Assembly (NCBI GenBank): GCA_949152475.1
Contig: OX424570.1
Coordinates: forward strand, 14,876,694-14,940,693
Direction of reading: 5' to 3'
DNA: 64,000 nt
Source of the DNA: Terebella lapidaria
Lineage: Eukaryota; Annelida; Polychaeta; Terebellida; Terebellidae
A program made the position numbers and the translations under genes. A model generated the notes under the pieces. The model did no database searches, was not told the DNA's origin, and saw only the letters and a program-made list of their open reading frames with translations. Shown piece by piece: positions 12,901 to 24,800 of this stretch (positions are counted from its first letter, which is position 1; every line of letters starts with the position of its first letter).

Positions 12901-13093
12901 TCTCGTACGGTCAATAGCATACAACTGTATGATAATCAATGCAACCGTGTGAGTAGCCAATTGCTTACGATCCACTGCTCTCCTGTCATGTCCCGTTCCA
13001 CATACACGTCCATGTGACTGTCATTCCCATGGGGCACGGCGACTCGCTTGATCTGGCCTTGGAAGGGGGGCTCGGAACAACACTCACACGAGG
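6968..13093 (-). CDS. Fibrinogen C-terminal domain protein (FReP-like), four 3' exons
   Basis: The exons in transcript order are 12969-13093, 12656-12755, 7357-7527 and 6968-7200. Donor and acceptor phases match at every junction. The spliced product gives a whole fibrinogen-related domain: CECCSEPPF, DVYVERDMTGEQWI, VLMRRHDGTLKF, GFGQMESEFWLG, NDKMHALTS, YRLSVGGYSGNAS, CAASLIGGWWF, GIYWKPWLG and a TMKIKMYEL end. In animals such domains are secreted lectin-like recognition modules, often immune. The last disulfide pair (C in CAAS, C in DDCQPDG) is kept. The usual D-x-D-N-D calcium loop before that Cys is absent, and the Cys of the usual YCDM motif is replaced. The third intron position holds a 5.1-kb intron with a foldback element. 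The start codon, signal peptide and N-terminal exons were not found. The 13093 acceptor is the least certain boundary. Confidence 0.85.
7765..9200. repeat. ~365-bp tandem repeat within the foldback arms
   Basis: Four copies lie in the left arm, marked by CCTAATTGTGC followed by TACCTAAAC near 7767, 8128, 8493 and 8867. Each also has AAGATGGCGNCCATCAGAAT and a GGCAATAAACACAA segment. The same four units appear inverted in the right arm at about 10600-12320. The units within one arm differ from each other much more than matching units do between arms. The tandem array is therefore older than the inverted duplication, or the arms have been homogenised since. Confidence 0.7.
10889..11191 (+). mobile_element. 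tRNA-derived SINE inserted in the right foldback arm
   Basis: The first ~75 bp are tRNA-like, with a box A (GTGGCGCAGTGG) and a box B (GGTTCGAGTCTC). The anticodon arm TCGGA-CTCGTAA-TCCAA would carry CGT, a Thr-type anticodon, with one stem mismatch. The body and an AT-rich tail follow. TATGTT at 10883-10888 and 11192-11197 is a target-site duplication. The left foldback arm lacks this insert, which shows the empty site. The acceptor stem is degraded and a body is fused on, so this is a SINE rather than a functional tRNA gene. Confidence 0.75.
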
Positions 13094-13204
13094 CTGGGAC
13101 GGTGGGCGGAGGCGTGATTTCAGGAGGAAAACACATTTAAACACTTAAGCTTCACTGTAATCAACATCGGTAAAAAATACCTAAACTTCAATCTCTCTTC
13201 ACTT

Positions 13205-13352
13205 GCAAAATATCAGAAAGATTCGACCGTAAACTTCAAAGATAAAAATGTAGACAGACGCCGGACGACGGACGGACCATGCAGACGGACACCGGACATA
13301 GCGTCATGCCAATAGGTTATCAGACCAAAGGGTCGGTAACCTAAAAATGTGT
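13205..13352 (+). repeat. Right-end fragment of dispersed repeat family R1
   Basis: CAGAAAGATTCGACCGTAAA, a GGACG-rich microsatellite and a GGTTATCAGACCAAAGGGTC...GGTAACCT end match 16697-16830 closely. The same end lies inverted at about 38030-38100. The full family in this window is described at 15130-16830. Confidence 0.6.
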
Positions 13353-13974
13353 TTTTTCACATCACATCACATCACAAAATAGATCATATCAACGCACCAT
13401 AACAGGATATCAAAGTATCATATCTGAGAACAAAAATAATTATCAATTATTGGCTGATATATACATCGAAGGGTATCGCTATTATGAGTGTGCAGTATTT
13501 TATTATGCGCCATTGTGTTAATGTGGCAGCACCTTCAATGTAAGTATCGATCTATTACCAACAATACAGCCAAATTTTGATGATTCCAATAACAAACATA
13601 CAACATTTTGCAATAGTAACGAAGCCCGACCTATTGCTCTATCAATTACTTTATCAAAAGACATCAGGTTTCGAAGCAATGAATGTCTGAAAGTTTCGAA
13701 GCAATTCCTGAATGTCACACATATTCCTAGAATTTTACAGCGTTATGATGCAAGATTGTGTACATGATATCATGATGTGATCAATGTTGAGTAGGTGCGT
13801 ACTTTCAACTATAAAACATAATTCTTCTCTACTAGAATAGTAGTTATTTTCTGCCCACATATCATACACTGCGCCTTAACACTACTCGTCCACCAAATGC
13901 ATGCCGTCTGTCACCTTTTTAATCCTTATTGAATATACAGGAAGGCGCAGAATATGGTACTTGGGCCCTTAATT
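13353..13974. other. Non-coding, no gene seen
   Basis: A short TCACA microsatellite lies near 13359-13376. No gene is supported in the rest. Confidence 0.4.
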
Positions 13975-15129
13975 CCGGCTTTAAATCAGGTTAGGTGGTA
14001 GGCTGTTCCATAACCAGATGGCACTGGAGAACGAGGTCTGGTGCAGGATGACAAGGCTGTCTGGCAGACGAAACCGCACTGAGCACTGGTGGTCGTGGAA
14101 GCTGCATGGGATGAGTATGGTCTGACCCGGGATGTCGATGAGTTGACGGATGACTTTGTAGAGGATGGTGACTTTGGTAATCTGTAAGGGAGGCCATAGT
14201 AGGGGATAATCGCCGGTGACATAACGGTGACATAACGTGCTGCTCTTCTCTGGACGCTTTCTAACTGCTGCGTTTGGTTTTGGGTGGGTGGGTGTGGGGG
14301 AGAGTCCCATACACAGGCAGCATGTTCTGTTGTGGGACGAACAAGCACTTGCTAGCATTGGGCCTTGATGTATCGTGGACAGTTCTAGGTATTGCGCCGG
14401 AGGGACCCTAGGATTCTGTTCGCCTTCTTGGTCACAGAATTGATGTGGGTATTCCACGATAGGTCAGTGGATATGTTAACGCCCGGGTATTTTGCAACAT
14501 TGACCCTATTGAGTTGGATCGAATAGTTGTAGATTTGATATTTCCGCTGTTTGGTAATGGTGATGACTTCGCACTTAACTGGGTAGAAGGTCATCTGGCA
14601 CTGCTGCTCCCACTGCTGTAGGTGGTCGAGATCACGCTGCAATTCTGCAGCATCAAGAGGGGTGGAGATTTGCAATACAGCAAGCAGTCGTCAGCAAAAA
14701 GCCTCGTCTGTGACGTCACTCGGCCTGGCAGGTCGTTAGTATAAACGAGGAACAGGAGCGGCCCGAGGACGGAGCCCTGTGGAACTCCTGATGTGACGGG
14801 TCTGGGTGCTGAGGTAGACCACCAAGCATGACTTTCTGGGAATGATCGTACACATTGAAGAGTGCTGCCTCGGACTCTGTACCATTGAAGTTTATGTAGC
14901 AACCGATTGTGGGGGACACGATCAAAGGCCTTGGCAAAGTCAAGTAGTACCGTATCTACACTAAGTTTTGTTGTTTATGGACTCGGCTAAGTCGTGGATA
15001 ATGATTATGAGCTTTGATTCACATGATCGTTTCTTACGGAAACCGTGCTCAGGCGCGTAGCTAGGCGTACGCACGTACGCAGCTGCGTACACATTGATTG
15101 CTGATATAAAGAAAAACACTACAAAAAAT

Positions 15130-16830
15130 TAGCCCAAGGGCTAAGAAAGGTTACCGGACAATATACATTTTAGATATTAGCCTTTTGTCCAGTGACCTTG
15201 AAAATAATTTTTCAACAAATATATCACTTCTAGTATGTCCACAATAAATTCCTAAACTGTAAAGTCGATAATAAGTGAGATATTAGCCATTCTGTGATCG
15301 GTGATGTGACCTAGAAAATGAGGTCAAAGTTCAAGTTCATGAAAAGATTCAGTATATATTATTTCTCTATATTCGCAATTGATTCCTAAGCTGTAAAGAT
15401 GATAATAAACGACATATTAGCCATTTTGTTCTCTGACCTTGAAAATTGGATCAAAGGTCAAATTCTAGATCACCAAAATATTCAGCATACATCATTTCCT
15501 ATATGTTCACTATGGACCCCTAAGCTGTGAATTTGATAATAAGAGAGATATAAACCATTTTGTATTCTGACCTTGAAAATAAAATGACTGGCCTTGAAAT
15601 TAAGGTCAAAGGTCAAATTCAAGGTCATGAGAATATTCAGAATATATTATTTCCTACATGTTCACAATTGATTCCTAAGCTGTAAAGTTGATAATAAGCA
15701 AGATATTAGCCATTTTGTCCTAATTGTCCCTTGAAAATGAGGTCAAAAGTCAAATTCAAGGTCACTAGAATATTCAGCATATATCATTTCCTATATGTTC
15801 ACAATTGATTCATAAGGCGTAAAGTCACTAATAAGCAAGATATTGGCCATTTTGTCCTGTGACCTTGAAAATGAGGTCAAAGGTTAAATTCAAGGTCACA
15901 AAAATATTCAGCATATATCATTTCCTATATGTTCACAATTGATTCCTAAGCTGTAAAGTCGATAATAAGCGAGATATTAGCAACTTTGTCCTGTGACCTT
16001 GGAAATGAGGTCAAGGTCAAATTCGAGGTCACGAGAAAAATAGCATATATCATTTCCTATATGTTCACAATGTATTCCTAAGCTGTAAAGTCGATAATAA
16101 GCGAGATATTAGCCATTTTGTCATGTGACCTTGAAAATGAGGTCAAAGGTCAAATTCAAGGTCATGAGAATATTCAGCATATATTACTTCCTATATGTTC
16201 ACAATTGAATCCTAAGCTGTAAAGTCGATAATAAGCGAGATATTAGCCATTTTGTCATGTGACCTTGAAAATGAGGTCAAAGGTCAAATTCAAGGTCACG
16301 ACAATATTCAGCATATATCATTTCCTATATGTCCACAATTGATTCCTAGTCTCTAATCTCAATATTAAGTGAGATATTAGGCTTAATGTGTCCCATTATA
16401 AAGCATAGGAGAATTTAACATGGGAAAGTCCCATTTGGGCCGAGTTTGGGCCCAAAATGGCCCACTTCGAGCGATTCAAGGGCAACGAAATTTATACATG
16501 TCACAGGGGTACATATGAGGAGTGTTATGCATGAATAAGAAAAAAAGTTACTGAACAGATTTTGAGAAAACGACAGCCAAAGTCCAAAATTGGCCATTTT
16601 TCGACAAAAACGGCCACCATTTTGAAATAATTGCGAAAATCAAAAAACTAAAAAATACCTCCCTCTCGAAATATTTTTAGGCATTTTTGTGCAAAATTTC
16701 AGAAAGATTCGATTGTAAACTTTAAAGATAAAAATGTAGACGGACGACGGACGACGACGGACGACGACGACGGACGACGGACGCAACGCCACGGCAATAG
16801 GTTATCGGACCAAAGGTCCGGTAACCTAAA
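15130..16830 (+). repeat. Dispersed repeat family R1, longest copy
   Basis: The left end has AGCCCAAGGGCTAA then AAAGGTTACCGGAC; the right end has GGTTATCGGACC...GGTCCGGTAACCT, giving inverted termini around GGTTACCGGAC. It contains the 135-bp satellite and then a unique part (AAAATGGCCCACTTCGAGCG, GGCCACCATTTTGA, a GGACGAC microsatellite). Partial copies lie at 13205-13352, 26590-26800, 28745-29220 and, inverted, 38015-38530. It is nested inside the 15050-17632 element. Confidence 0.65.
15190..16385 (+). repeat. 135-bp satellite, about nine copies
   Basis: CCTAAGCTGTAAAGTCGATAATAAG or a variant recurs near 15252, 15387, 15521, 15674, 15809, 15944, 16077, 16212 and 16347, mostly 135 bp apart. 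Each unit also has GTGACCTTGAAAATGAGGTC followed by AAAGGTCAAATTCAAGGTCA. No reading frame is kept across the units. Confidence 0.85.
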
Positions 16831-18984
16831 AATAACGAACCCAATAGAATCATGCAACTTGTTATTTTATTTTCTTATGTATCCTGTACTTGAATGCCAA
16901 AAGATAGGCATAAATGGCATTGAATGTTAAACCGATTGCAGACTAAGACATTCAATATTGGATAAGGACCTTGATGTCAGTGACAGTGAAGACTGAAGTG
17001 TGATCAAGACACGACAAAAAATATTTCAGTTATGTTTCCAAATGGTAATGAATCATCAGTTTTTGCAAGCGATTAAAAGGTTACCCAAAAACACCAGTTA
17101 CACCACTTACAAGCCTCAAACGACCTCTTTCATTTGATCATTTACCAGTGATAATTCCAAAATCGGATTCTGTGAAATTATAAGACTACTATGTGCTGCA
17201 TATACATGTATCCTGTTTATATACTTGAGGAAAATATATGCCAATTTTTAGCATAATATTCCACCAGCATTCACATGGCATAATAAGTCGCTTCTATACT
17301 TGTAAGATATCGGGAGAAAATGCTAAATATTTAACGTTTTAGCCAAAATATTAATTTTTTTTTTTAATGTACTGCCTATTATAGCTTCGAATGACTTCCA
17401 AAAAGTGTTAAAAAAAATTAAAATGTGGAAAATATGTGAATAATTCTGAACATTTGTGGTCAAAATGTTGAATAAAAATCGTTGATTGTGCTGCTTAATA
17501 TAGCTTCGAATGGCTCCCAGAAACTGTCAAAGTTCAAAATTTTCTTGGGGGGCTTACGGCGCCCCCCAATCCCCCAGACCGAGTTGTTTAGGATTTTGAG
17601 TACACTTCATTAATATCTGGCTACGCCCCTGAGTGCTGATTATCAGTAAGTATGAATGCGTTTTCCAGGTGATTGATGACATGACTCTGCACTATGCGCC
17701 TATGTGTTCTATGTGTTCAAGTGTCTTGCAGCAGACTGACGTGAAAGTGATTGGTTTGTAGTTTAGTGGATCAGTTCGAAATCCTTTTTTGAATATTGGT
17801 ACAATTAGATCTTCTTTCCATTGATGCGGGACACATCCCTGTCTGATGGTTGCCTGGAAGATTAGCTGCAGGGCTGGTGCGATCACGCTTGATGTTTCCT
17901 TCAGGAATCTGGTGGGAATGCTGTCTGGTGGGCCAGCGGCTTTATGCGGGTTTAGCGTTGCCATTAGTTTTTTTACACCATCGGTCCCAACCTCTATGTC
18001 TCATATGCCTCTATGGAGGCTTGGTCCTTTGTCGGGCATGTTTGTAGAATCATCTACGGTGAATACAGAGGTAAAGGCTTCGTTGATGATACCCGCCTTT
18101 ATTTTAAGGCCGCTGTGTCGTGTTTCTTGAGGGAGGCTATGACACTGACTTCAGAGCGTTTGGATTTTATAAAGCTCCAGAACTTTTGGGGGTTGCTAGA
18201 ACCAGCCTTGTCGGGGTCGAACATGTCATTAATGTATCTATTATAGGTGAGTCGGCTGAAGAACTTGTTTACACAGTTTGTATTTGTTCCAGTCAGCATC
18301 ACTATGGGACGATTTTGCTTTTATAAAGAGTTTCTTTTTCTTTCGGCTCAGGGATTTGATGTTGTGGTTTATCCAGGGTTGGTTGTACCTTTTCGTGGTA
18401 ATCTTCGATGGCACTAACTTTTCCAAAATGTTGGTAACAATCTCTGTGAAGGTGTTCCATAAGTCTTCTGCGGAGGTTGATAATGTCGATGAAAGTATGC
18501 ATTTGTTCATTGAGTCCTGGGTTTTGCTATTGAGCAAGTCAATGTCAGTTTTATTCCACAGAAATATTTTGTGGGGTATGGGGCGTTGGCGATTGGCTGC
18601 AATACTGATATATGCATTCACTAATTCGTGGTCACTGAGGCCAGGTAATGGTTCACAAGAGTGTACTAGTGAAGGGCGATTGGTAAGAAGTAGGTCCAGT
18701 GTGTTGTTTACCCTTGTAGGAAACGTGACCATCTGTTCCATGCCCAGGTCATCTGCTGTGTTCAGGAAGTTGGTGTTGATTGGTACTCTGTATTGATGAC
18801 TCTTTATTGTTGAGGTTGGCCAATCGGTGTCAGGTAGGTTAAAACCTCCACCGATCCAGATGGATCCTCGACCATGGTGGATGCAGAGGAAACGTATGAC
18901 ATCACATAGCTTAGTTGAATAGTCAATATCCTAGTTTGTGGAGTGATATTATATCCTAAATAAAAAAGACGAATGTCCCATATA

Positions 18985-20715
18985 AGCTTCTCTACTATTT
19001 CCCTACAGTTATACCGATATATAAAAACAAAGATAAGACTGAAATAGGTAACTATCGACCTATATCTCTCTTACCCTCCATATCGAAAATATTAGAAAAA
19101 GCAGTTCATCATCGACTTTATTCCTTCTGTATAAAAAATCGAATACTGTTTGACAATCAATATGGTTTTCGACCCGGACATTCCACAATTGATGCAGTAT
19201 CTGTGTTTACAAGTCATATCAATAAATCATTAGAAAACAAGGAACTTGCATTGTCCGTATTTCTGGACCTCTCCAAGGCTTTCGACACAATTGACCACAA
19301 AATTATGCTAAAAAAACTTGAATATTATGGTGTTCGTGGCGTAGCCTTGGAGTGGTTCAGAAGCTATCTGACGGATCGATATCAATTTGTGATGTATAGC
19401 GGAGAGCGTTCTGCCGATCGTGGCGTCTCCTGTGGCGTACCGCAGGGTTCTGTTCTGGGTCCCCTCCTTTTTGTTTTATACACAAATGATCTTCCCAATA
19501 TTCTGAGATATTCTCGGTGTATACTATTCGCTGATGATACGACGCTATATTATACATCGACTGATATCACTCATCTCTGCTCCAGTATGGAAATAGATCT
19601 ATCGGCTCTTGCTGAATGGTTTGCTGCAAATAAATTATCGCTTAACGTACAGAAAACTAACTTTGTTATATTTCAGAACAAAATGTTGAAAGATGAAACA
19701 AGTTATATAAAACAGCTAAGACTAGGATCACAAAAAATTAACAGAGTGACCTGTACAAAGTTTCTAGGAATTTACATTGACGAATCGTTCGATTGGAACG
19801 AACAAATTAATTATATATGCCGCAAAATATGTAGCGGATCATATGCACTCACTGCTTCAAAACATATCTTATCCTCGAAAAACCTTCGACTTCTATACTT
19901 CTCACTTGTACATCCGCATTTGCTGTATGGGTTAATACTATGGGGATCTGCCACTAAATCCAAGCTACATAGAGTAGAGACATTGCAAAAAAGGTGCGTT
20001 CGAAATATCATGAAGGCACCATACAATTCTCACGCAACTCCTTTATTCAAAAAATTAAATATACCTAAGGTCTCCGATCTATACAATATTCAGCTAGGAA
20101 AATTGATGTTTCGTTTTCATAGCCAGAGCCTGCCACCACCCCTACTCACTATGTTCACGGCAAATGATTGTGTACATGGACACAACACCCGTCACCGAAG
20201 TGATCTGCATATCGAATCACATAATACAGCCAGAGCGTATAAATGTTTTAGTTTTCAAGGCCCAAAGCTGTGGCTTTCTCTCCCATTATCAATACGAACT
20301 TCGAAATCTATGGCAATTTTTATGTGTAATATACGCAACTACTATATAAATACGTATTGAATAAACACCAATCTCCTCATTAATTATTACGAAAAAATAA
20401 CCCCATGCAAGTAGGGTAACAATTACACTAGTATATCTATGCTGCAACGCAATTGCTGAGTATATAAACATATTGTATGTACATATAATTGTAGTATATT
20501 AACGTAGTCCGTCAACTGATCACTGGTTCATGGTAACTCCTCAATAGTTATAATAGTAAATTAATGTGTACGGGGTACAACGATTACAGGTAATGAATTA
20601 CCTTGTCGTATCCCCAAAACCTTTCTGCACCAAATGTTTCTTATATGTATCGAAATATGTATGTCTTGCATGTACAGGTTTTGAAATAAATATTACATTA
20701 CATTACATTAAACTA
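18985..20715 (+). mobile_element. 5'-truncated non-LTR retrotransposon with open RT/C-terminal ORF
   Basis: The frame is open from about 19008 to the stop at 20360, although the first ATG is at 19203. Motifs in order are [76 protein letters not shown] and LFADDT (catalytic ADD). The C-terminal region follows ([35 protein letters not shown]). This is a Jockey/CR1/L2-type RT. The 3' tail ends in a short ATTAC microsatellite at about 20691-20710, as is typical of this group. The endonuclease is missing, so it cannot move by itself. It abuts the older minus-strand LINE head to head at about 18935-18985. Confidence 0.85.
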
Positions 20716-21887
20716 ACCAGGGATTTACATTGGTTTGTATTAAAATGTCAGTTCATATTGCACTTTTGTGCTTTGTTTACATATGTGTGTGATGTAAAGG
20801 AAGTATGGAAACAGTGAATATAGTTCACAAAATCTCATGTGGAATACCTATTCAAATGAATACAATTCCCAGAGGATTAGTTGTAGTCAAATAATTGATG
20901 TAAGTACGTCCTGTTAATTCATGTTATCTCACATGTTAAATATGGAATTTAATTTAGAAAAATACATTGCCCACTTTGTAGTTAGTCCCTTCAATTTGGC
21001 CCCAGACAACAATCTACTCCAAGTTTGTGCAGTGAACATCTAGAAAGTTCTATATTATGTACTTTTGTCAGCTTTTATCGCCAGTGAGCTACAGGAACCT
21101 TGGTTCTACTCTTGGTTGTTTAGCTGAGTGCTACACCCCGTGCAACGCTGGCGTCGTCGTGCAAGAATCCCAAAGCACATGGTATCACTTTTTATACTTT
21201 CCACTTTTTAACACATAACCATCGGCATGCAGAATCAGTGCACTTGGTGAATGGCCTGGTTTGAAAGTCGACATGTGTCACTTCGTTTTGAGATAATGGG
21301 ATAAAGCTGAAAAATCATAAAATGGAGCACAAACCTGGTGCAGCCATGTGCTTTTGAATTCTAGACTTCCGACTCTATCAATGATAACAAATAGTACTTG
21401 GGTTCTGACCACATATATTCATTCATCCACAAATACGTTAGTAATACAGTGTACAATGCATGTAATAATTCAGTTACAAGTAAAGTTAGTTGCCTGATGT
21501 TAGCGTATTCACAGAATTTGTGTGACGACATTTTTATTTGTAACAAATGTACCATATTACCACATTCAATATAACATTATCCAATATTACTTTTGATATT
21601 CAATATAACAGCTAATTCTATTCAACCGACTATGATGTAAGGTTTGATTAATTAATTAATAAATCAAGCAAGCAGTTTATCCACCAATATTGTATTCGTC
21701 CACGAGGAGGTGGACATCGTCTAGATCGTTGTCTCTTTGTGTTCGACCTCACCGATGCCGAGCAGTCTAAATCGATCTACACAATGAAAATTCCATCAAA
21801 CAAATAAAAAACATTACCTTGTTTTGTTCATTGTTGATTGCTCGATTTAAAGTGATGCGTATGCCATTATTAGACTCACCAGTTCGG
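20716..21887. other. Non-coding, no gene seen
   Basis: Between the LINE tail and the last Schlafen-SH3 exon I see only AT-rich DNA with a TTAATTAAT run near 21646. The 3' UTR of the minus-strand gene should lie in its right part, but no obvious nearby poly(A) signal was found. Confidence 0.4.
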
Positions 21888-24800
21888 CTACACGCTGATT
21901 ACGAATTTGCTGGGAAAGAGACCTATTCTCCCATTCAGTTCTCCTAACCACCAGCCGAGTGTGCCCGTGTTTTTGTTGAGGACGTTGATGATTTCTCCTT
22001 CGTTCATGGAGAGCTTGTCTTCTGACTCAGCATCATATGCTGACAGTGCCCTCACTGTCTACAATAGAAATAACATAGAAGGATTAGCTATGTAGAAAAA
22101 AAGTTATGGACATTCTGTTGGGACCCTGTGCCGCATGGGATTTCTGGGATATTTCGAAATAACATGTATTTCCCTTAATGTTACAAACGTAAAACATAAA
22201 ATAGGGATCACAACGGATCAGTAAGATGAGCTTTTTCGCGGAAACATTGCCAAAAAAGTATTGGGAATGATCAACAGCTTTTAATCAACGGATTCGAGTG
22301 TGTGGGAACGTTCGTGTCAATTTGCGTGAATGCTTGCGAGAATCATGTCACACACTGTATTATATTCTAGACTTCCAAATGTATGACCCTGGAACTAACT
22401 AGTGGTTGTGTTGTGTAGGATTTCTGGAATAATCCAACTTCCCCTGTTCCCATCTTCTCGCCTTCCCACCAGTTATCTCGACCAGTCTCTTTCTGTATAA
22501 CTTTGATAACATCACCCTTCGTCAAGTTCAGTTCTCTCTTTTCACTCGTCCGAAATGTGTAGAGCACCCTGACCACCTCACCTGAAAACACCTTCGATTC
22601 ACCTAACACAGTACAGAGTATTACATTGTACAACTAAAGTGATAACTGCGTGTGTAAATAATTACCAATGAACAACTTTTCATCTGGTGCCGTTGTTGTT
22701 AATGTTGTTTCCGTATTCCTGAAATAGTGTCAAAACGCATGACAGAACTTTGGTGTTAGGTCACCGAATTGATTTTCTGTTTAATTTGCCGTACTCAAAT
22801 ATTCAATATACCATACTTACCTCAAGCTCACTGGAAGCCGGTTGAACTTCATTGCGTCAGCATGGGACGTGTCAATGTTTTCTTCTTGGAGAAATTCAAT
22901 GCGATCCCTACCTCTAGATGCAATGGCTATCCTGTACCTCGCATTCAACATTGACTTCAGAGACACTGCTGGTACTGCAGATTTCAGTTCCTTCGGCAAG
23001 ACGAAAATGACAACTGCGGCTTCCAGTCCAGAGAAATTTGACAACGTGTCGATGATGAGACCCTCAACTGGAAAGGTTGCTGCATCCTGAATGCGACACT
23101 GGGGATAGTACGACTTGAACAACCTCGTGAACATCTCAACCTCTTTGTTGGCCGTTTCCTCATTGTGATGATCTGTTAAGATCGCAACGTCACTCGCTGT
23201 GTATCGTTTAAGCTCATTTTCCGTCTCAGAAAGCACCTGTTTCACGTATGTGATGAGTCCGTTGTTTTTGTTGTTTGTGTGAAGATCCCTGACATGGACT
23301 AGATAGGTATCATCCCCCTTGACTCCAGTCACGATCGTGACCCTATTGATGTTTGGGTTTTCAACCACGTCAGGTATTTGAGCCACAATGTACGACCCAA
23401 CTACCCAAGAGTTTCTTCGTATTTCAGTTAGGAGTTTCCAGTTTGGAGCACCATATTTGGATTCATGATCATTGAGAAACTCTCGAAATGAAAGCGTGCT
23501 CTTTAGGTCTTGGTAGTTGTGGTACCTGCAGTCCTCAAACACATAGAGCCTTCTCTTTTCCTCCGTCGCGATGTTAGCACAGATTTGGTGTAGAATAACA
23601 TCAGTATAAGTGTAATTGTGATTATCATCTATCACAATATGGGTCTTCTTGGCTAACGGACCTTTCAGAAGATGCAAAACGTCATTGCTGTCTTGTGCAA
23701 AGTGGACGCTGATGCCACAATATCTGACTCGATTATTTAGACCAAGGCAGGCACTGATGTATGCTGCGTCTTCTTTCAACTGTTTGCAGAGGTATTGTGC
23801 CAAAACTGTCTTCCCACTGCCTGGGGGACCTTCTATTATATTGAATTTGTTTCGGTCTAGGAAGACAAGTGATCGGATCTGCTCGTTTGAGAGAACGATG
23901 TCAGTGTTACGCTGAATTGCATCACGGATTTTTGTTTGTTTTCCAAAGAAGATCTTAGCCAGTGCCAAGCACAGGTCTCGAACCAGTTGTTTACTTTCAA
24001 AGCTCAAGAGACAGCTTGGTAACCACTTGCGGTAGAAATCCGAACATCGGAATGTGGTGTTAGGGCACAAAACGGTGCAGCTCACACTGACATATTTGTA
24101 TCCATCAACCCACTTCATACGTTCCAACACTTTCTTCTTGAGTGTTCTTCCCAGGATTAGGGCATATGACACCAGGTCAGATGTTGCTTCCAATTTTCCA
24201 CAAGCGTAGCCTATAACATACAAGAGCAGTGGGCTGGTGTTGGTGACTACGAGCAAGTCCATGATGTGGTTGTCCGGTTTCTTCAAGAGAGTACCTTGTT
24301 GACCTGAGAATTCTGCTAGATCAACCTCATGGTCGATGCTCGAAAACAGCGTCGGAGCTTGAATACCATGTGCTACAGTGTCGCTCACCTCTCGTTTGAT
24401 CACTTCTAATACGTTCCCAGGCCAGTCATCATTGCACGGTGCTTGTTGTAATTCATCTCTTATTCGGCTCTCTTCTGGTGTATAGGAAATTGGTTTGGTT
24501 AAGGCAAACAGACCATCATGCTGGGCTTCCTCGTTGGATGACCCAGTCTTTCCCAGCTCTTCAAAGTGGGAGCTGTGATCTGTATAAGATATCTTTGTAT
24601 CATCCTTCAAGGTTTCTATTTTGTCCTTTGGTATGAGTGGTTCAAGTATTTGACCCTCTGCTTTCGATATGCTGAGGCTATCTCTAAGTTTGTCCCCGAT
24701 GCGTTGTATTTTAGGCTGAATACCTGCATTGTGTCCACGATGGTGTGAGAGCCACTGGTTGAAACTGAGTGAAGAAATTGATCCGTCGTCATTCATAATT

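Larger units (their letters stand above)
15050..17632. mobile_element. Non-autonomous DNA element inserted in the LINE
   Basis: The ends read CAGGCGCGTAGCTAG on the left and, inverted on the right, TCAGGGGCGTAGCCAG. GTGCT flanks both ends (15045-15049 and 17633-17637). Removing the insert plus one GTGCT copy rejoins the interrupted RT reading frame between DNQH and GFRKK, which proves the boundaries. No transposase is encoded. The CAGGGGCGTAGCCAG-like end recalls hAT-type termini, but hAT elements make 8-bp duplications and only 5 bp are seen here, so the superfamily is left open. Confidence 0.75.
13975..18935 (-). pseudogene. Non-LTR retrotransposon (Jockey/CR1-like), frameshifted and split
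   Basis: Minus-strand translation gives the end of an endonuclease domain (IWIGGGFNLPDTDW, where GGDFN is usual, then TFPTRVNNTLDLLL and GLSDHELV) at about 18870-18650. A linker follows (QPWINHNIKSLSRKKK). RT segments come next: [87 protein letters not shown] and LFADDCLLY, whose ADD pair is catalytic. The C-terminal LESVQRRAARYVT and SAIWLWNSLPPNLI follow, with a stop at 13981. Several frameshifts break it (for example near 14670 and 14380), the 5' end is truncated at about 18935, and a DNA element interrupts it at 15050-17632. It is inactive. Confidence 0.85.

Noticed and set aside
15190..16385. CRISPR-like array
   Set aside because: The units are 135 bp and contiguous, with no constant short repeat alternating with unique spacers, and the host is an animal.
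17846..18796. Plus-strand ORFs of up to 172 residues
   Set aside because: They are antisense shadows of the minus-strand LINE endonuclease/RT frames.
22367..22633. Separate small SH3 gene
   Set aside because: Its 5' edge has an acceptor whose phase matches the upstream 53-bp exon, which itself matches the Schlafen exon. A fused transcript is simpler.
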